The notes below the pieces were generated by a model. It was not told where the DNA came from. It made no database searches and was given only the letters and a program-made list of their open reading frames with translations. 64,000 nt of DNA, from positions 37,697,398 to 37,761,397 of the forward strand of contig CM044869.1 of assembly GCA_024500155.1 (NCBI GenBank). The letters run 5' to 3'. The translations under genes and the position numbers were made by a program. Position 1 is the stretch's first letter. The number at the start of each line of letters is the position of its first letter. Of the stretch, positions 58,969 through 64,000 are shown one piece after another. Source of the stretch: Chenopodium formosanum. Lineage: Eukaryota > Streptophyta > Magnoliopsida > Caryophyllales > Amaranthaceae.

Positions 58969-60283
58969 TGATAGGAATAGTGTCCTTTGAACAAGTGTAT
59001 TATTCCGGTAGAGGGTTCGGAATTCTTAGAAAGCTAATTATTCAGTAAGGTCAAGTGATCGGAATGCCTAGGTGGAGGTCGCTTCCGATCAGTAATATTA
59101 ATGTATAATTAGTTTTACAGCTTAATATTGACTGAACCTTTCGGGTCACACCCAAGCAACTAATGATCCGACACGGCGAATTAATTCGGAAGGAATTAAT
59201 GAGTCGGTCGAGTAATCAATATTTAGACGTCGGAAATCGAGCTTGGAGCGTCGTCAGTCGAGTCGAATTTATTAAAGACAAGACGGTAAAATCACTAATA
59301 AATCAACAATTTACCAAAAATACCCCTAGCATCAGGATGCCCCGTGAAAAATGTGCTTAGAGCACATAACTAGCATGCACCAAGCCACGCACATAGAAAC
59401 AGCAGCCCGCATGTGCGTGCGTGGCCTGCTATGGTTGTGTGCGGGGCAGCTGTGCTAGGCTGTTGTTGCTGGCACACCTAGCACAACGCACCCAGCTAGC
59501 AGCGTGGCGTGCTGGGCTGCGTGTGCTAGCACTGGCTCAGCAGCAGGCCTCGGCCAGCAGCATGCACTTGTGTGCGTGGCTTGCTGGGCCGAGGCAGCAA
59601 CATACACCCAAGCTGCCACGGTAGGGCCCAGCCAAGGCACAAGGCCGGCAGCTGGGCGCGCCTTGGTGGCCAAGGCTGGGTGCCACGTGGCAGCAGCCAA
59701 TTTGGGGCGTGATTGGTGTATGTAGCCGGTTATGGGGAGAGCTTGGAGATCAAGTTTGGTCCCCTCCTTCCCTTGTGGTCCTTACCGAACCCCTCCTCTA
59801 AGTGTGAAAATTGTTGATTAATTAGTTGTTGGCTATTTAATTTTATTTTTGATTTAAAAATAAAAGGAGAATATTGATTTTACCAACTCTCCCACATTGA
59901 CGGGAGAGAAGTTTTCACTCATGAGTTTCCATATAAATACCCAACTTGGGGTATGGGAAAACTCACTTGAGTAAGAGTTAGAAAAGGCATCTCCACTTGA
60001 GTGGAAACCTTTAAATTCATAATTACTCGAGTAGTTTGGTCAGACTTGGATAACCTCCAAGTAATAGACCTAGTTGTGGTGGTGTTGCAGGTAGATACCG
60101 TAGGAGGTTATTGCCCTTCGCGAGACTTAAGCTTTCTCAAGTAAGAGCTCGGTGAATTAGCGAAGCACGCTTCAAAGGTAATTTCGTCTTTCCTTAATTT
60201 TTGTTAATTATGCCTTTTGATTATATTAATTGTGAGTTTTATCTTGGCTCGGTTTTATTTTCCGCGATGATTCGGACTCATCA
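58969..60283 (+). repeat. 3' LTR of copia C
   Basis: 1315 bp, closely similar to the 5' LTR, including the GC-rich module at about 59380-59700. Confidence 0.9.
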
Positions 60284-61853
60284 ATTCTCCACGCCTCGGG
60301 AAAAGCTTGTCTAATAATGAGAAACTATAAGTTTCTACGCCTCGAGAAACTTGCAACGTGAATTGTACTCACCTCGGGAGATGATCACTAGGTGTTTGAT
60401 AAATGATAATGGTTCGATTTTCATCGAGTGTGGGTTGTAGATTATGATAATTTGTTTGATTGTACTTAAGACCTGCAAAATAGAATTTTCCTAAGGACTC
60501 ACATGGACTGTGATTGACTTAACCAAGATTAACTTGACACGACATGACATGTGTGACGTGTGATTTTGTGTGTATATGCGTAGTTTGAGTGTGTGCGTAG
60601 ACACAAACAACTAAAAATGCAAAAAAAAGTAAGAGTTTTTGAACTTCCCTTGATGAAAAAATTTTGAAAAAGTTTTTTAAATTTCCTAAAAGAAAAGACA
60701 TTTAAAAAGGAAGAAGTTTTGAAATGCCACGTTGAGAAAACCGAGATTAATCGCATGGATTTCCTTCTTGTCAAATTTGATTGCTTGTCTTGAAAATAAT
60801 GTATGTATGATGAATGTTCGTACGCTAGGAGGATAAGGATAATTACATCATGTGACACGATCAATTAATGAACTTAGGTCATGAAGCTAAGCTAAGTATA
60901 GTATAATCGTAGTTTATTGTCGGTGTATGTTGGTTAGGTAAGGGAGCTAAGCATCATATATGGTGTATTAAAAAACAATCTTGAACATCTCTTAGGTCTA
61001 GAAGCCAAGCACGTATACAATGGTGATTGCTGAGTAATGCATGAAATAGTGAAGGTTTCTTAAGTGAGGGAGATAAGCACGATATATAATGTATGAAATA
61101 ATGAATGTTGCTTAGGTCAGGGAGCTAAGCATATCTTACATGAATCTTGGTGAGCGTTACTTAGGCCAGGAAACTAAGCAAGTATACAATGATGCTTGTT
61201 GGATGTAGTCTTGAAAGATGATGAAGCATGTGCGTTGATGAAACAAGATTTCATGATTAGGGGTTCCTAAGGGAAGGAGAATATGGCCATGTATGTGTGA
61301 ATGAAGTGTGTGAATGTGATACTAAGGCGAGGCTGCAAAGGCTATGGTAATGGAAAGAGATGTGGGAAGAGTAAAAGACGATGACTCTTTAGGATAAGTA
61401 AGCTAAATGATGTGGGTTCAAGCTCCCAAGTCTAGCACTATATGGCTAGGAATAAGCATTGGATATCCTTAAATGCAATCATGCATTAATATGATTGTGA
61501 ATATAGCCGCACCTTGATGAGAGGTTTCCTATGTATCCATTACAAATCAGGCCGAACGTAGCTCTAGCCAAACATTGCACAAGTGTATGTATATCTCAAA
61601 GAGGTCTTTCAAGGCTAGTAATGTGGTTAAGCTAGTGGTTTGAAGAAGAAAGGGTGAAAGGCTCAAGACCTGAGAGAAACCCCCCAAGATGCGTAATTGC
61701 GTATTTGAGATTTAAATTTGCAAGTTTTATTTTTCACACATTTGTTTTGCTTTGAATTTTGTTCTTTTTATTCTTTTGAATCAATGTGGGTTATCTCGGA
61801 TCATGCGATCCATCACTCACTTAGCATTATTGTTTCTTAGGCACGGTACCAAG
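60284..61853 (-). other. Internal 5' region of a Tat/Athila-like element, minus strand
   Basis: Starts with the resumed CCACGCCTCGGGA tandem units, then CTTAGGTCAGGGAGCTAAGCA units. On the minus strand a primer-site-like TTGGTACCGTGCCTAA (61837-61853) lies directly after the LTR at 61854. No coding frame is kept; the rest of the element is not seen. Confidence 0.6.
60873..61200. repeat. Degenerate tandem repeats with CTTAGGYNRGGAGCTAAGC
   Basis: Six or so imperfect units of about 55-70 bases, each with TTAGGT...AGCTAAGC, which itself has inverted arms (CTTAG/CTAAG). Confidence 0.75.
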
Positions 61854-63868
61854 TGATAGGGGAAAAACTAGGTCGTTGACTAATCCTCCCTAGTGTCAAA
61901 CAAAATTTATAATTACTTAACAAACCTAAATACATGTATAGAGGTAATTTAAGGGTCGAACCACTAGGAACGGTTATGTTCAAGTGCTCTCAATTATGCG
62001 CCTAAGCTAGGTCAAAATTGAAGGTGAAGAGGTAACACTAGACAACTACTAAAACAAAGAACCAAACAAATGAAACACTAGGGAATGGGGATCAACAAGT
62101 AATCATGATAATTGCAACAACTTAGGAAGAACATGCCAATCAATGGTTGTGGGACCAATGATAAGAGCTATCAATTGGAATCAAAGAGCTATCTCCTAAT
62201 CGTTAAGATAATGGTCTCTATGAATAAAAAACTAGGAGAATCACAATCCAAACCAATCAACAATTGCAATTCCTAAATCAATGGGTCGTGTCATTAGAAG
62301 TCACAATGCAATCTAGCATAGTTCTCAAGGCCTAATCAAACTACACACATGCAAACCTACATTAATCACTTTAATTTCAACAATCATAATTCCTAGATTA
62401 ATCACAGTAAATCAATCATACAAGTTTCACCCAATCCCTAGCAAAACAACTGCTCACAACAATCCATCATCTAATCAACAAACAAGTAATGAAATCAATA
62501 ATCAACAAAATATGAAGAACAACTACACTAAACAAGATTCAATCATCGTAACCAAATCAAACAAACATGAAATTAAACAATCAATAAAATGAGATAGAGT
62601 TAGAAATACTCATTGATAATAGAGAAGATCTTCAATACAATTGTCACCCTTGTATCATTAATCTCTCAAATCACCATTGAAATCTTTCTCTCTCTAAATC
62701 TACTCCTAAACTAACCCTAGAACTAGAGAGAGAAACTCTCAACTAAGCTAAGAATATGATGGAGAATAATGTCTAAAAGCTTCATCCAAAAATTGGATAC
62801 AAAAAGGGTATTTATAAGAGGCGGGAAATTGAAACTAAGAAAATTCGTCACCCTTGCTGTGCGGGGTGTGCACGCCCGAGTACAAGACTTGCATGCTCAC
62901 TCACAGGGCTGCTGTAGGTGCGCACCCGTGCTCTTCCAGGTTCCTTCGAGTCTTCATAGCTTCGCGCGCTCGCAAATGAGTCTTTCCGTGCGCTCGCAAG
63001 GTCTTCATGATAGCCACTAAGCATGGCAGATTCGAATGGACTTGACGGTGGGTTCAACACCATGGTTTCATGAGAGCGCGGCTAGAGAGTGCAAGAGCTA
63101 GAACTTGGAGCATGCCACTTTCTCACATCTTGAGCTTTTCCAATGTTATAAGCTTTCTCCAAAGGCATTTTCCAACTTAGTAGGCCACCAATATCAAGAC
63201 CCGAAACTCGTACCCCTATAACCATGAAAAGAGGACAAATAAAGGAGGAAACACTAGAAAAACCTTAAAAACACAAGATAAGAGATAAAAAGGAAAACAA
63301 ATCTCGTCATTTTGAATCAACGGATTTTTTTGGAAACCCTTGAGTAAACTAATCGAATATTAAACAAATAATAACTATGCCATGAAATTTTTTTCAAAAA
63401 AGTTATTTATTTGAATCGCTATAGAATATAAAAAAATGAAAAAAAATCGATTTATTTTGTCCAACTCGATTCTAAGACTAAGACTTGCTACTATCTTTGC
63501 CTTTATAGGTTCCACGTTTAATATTATTTAGTTATAAATAGAAACCCGCATTCTTGCAGTTAGGTCAAAAAAAACCTTTGGATTTAATGCAACAATGGAT
63601 GTATTACAAAAATGCATTAATTGAAATCAATTAATGAATCTTTTTTTTTCGACAATTAAACAATCCCTAAAAATATTAAATAAAGTACGGAATTCCCCAA
63701 ACCTCTTCTATTTCTATATCTATAACCGCTTCTTCTTCTAGAATTTTTCACGAATTATTAGAGAAAATGCATAAAACTAAGCATTTATTATGAAAGAAAG
63801 CTATAAAAAGAAGGTGAAAACAACCTAAAAACTCATCAAATGAGTGCCATTTATGACACTCATTACCA
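61854..63868 (-). repeat. LTR, Tat/Athila-like, minus orientation, with insertion
   Basis: Reverse complement of the LTR at 46532-48120, from GTAATGAGTGTCATAAATGG to CCCCTATCA. It contains about 460 extra bases at 63299-63762 relative to the left copy. The GC module (about 62855-63010) differs from that of the left copy. Confidence 0.8.
63299..63762. other. AT-rich insertion in the LTR, origin unknown
   Basis: Present only in the right LTR. Composition and homopolymer style resemble plastid spacer, but no plastid gene was recognised. Confidence 0.45.
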
Positions 63869-64000
63869 AGCACTTGAGGAGAGACGCAATTCGAGATGTG
63901 TTCATATCAAAGACATTGGAACACTTACCCTTAGACATTGTTTATTTATTTATTTTCTTTTGAACTTGCTTTTAAACGTCACACAAATACACATCTTCCC

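Overview
This is plant nuclear DNA, most likely from a dicot with a large repeat-rich genome. Nothing in it is bacterial or viral. The left 14.9 kb is a decayed copy of plastid DNA joined directly to nuclear retrotransposons. The rest is nested transposable elements around a single host gene, an intron-containing RING-H2 ubiquitin ligase. Species cannot be named from the sequence alone.

Positions 1-14925 are a nuclear plastid insertion (NUPT). They hold the end of the inverted repeat and most of the small single-copy region in ordinary plastome order: trnN-GUU, ycf1 fragment, ndhF, rpl32, trnL-UAG, ccsA, ndhD, psaC, ndhE, ndhG, ndhI, ndhA with its group II intron, and a truncated ndhH. Many genes carry stops and frameshifts, often of the C-to-T or G-to-A type expected after cytosine methylation. 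rpl32, psaC, ndhE and ndhG remain open. The retained intron and the unedited ACG start of ndhD indicate transfer as DNA, not RNA.

Positions 14926-29150 are a Ty1/copia element with a truncated 5' LTR, then the 3' end of a Tekay-type chromodomain Ty3/gypsy element with a 2.5 kb LTR, a 1.06 kb palindromic foldback element, and a LINE fragment. Positions 29150-35900 contain the host gene: five exons, 361 aa, open and well formed. Positions 35923-40415 are a Mutator-like element with about 100 bp terminal inverted repeats, a perfect 10 bp target duplication and a damaged FAR1-type transposase; its 3' part contains a tRNA-like sequence. A small MITE follows.

Positions 41209-46159 are a complete minus-strand copia element with 185 bp LTRs and a perfect 5 bp target duplication. 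Positions 46532-63868 are a nest: two inverted, diverged LTRs with a Tat/Athila-like end flank degenerate tandem repeats, and a second long-leader copia element (50078-60283) sits inside, next to an inverted relict of its own LTR. The two long-leader copia elements share structured motifs in their leaders, including a hairpin whose arms differ in sequence but keep their pairing. GC-rich islands recur in otherwise AT-rich elements of different families. These are the two least expected patterns in the window.
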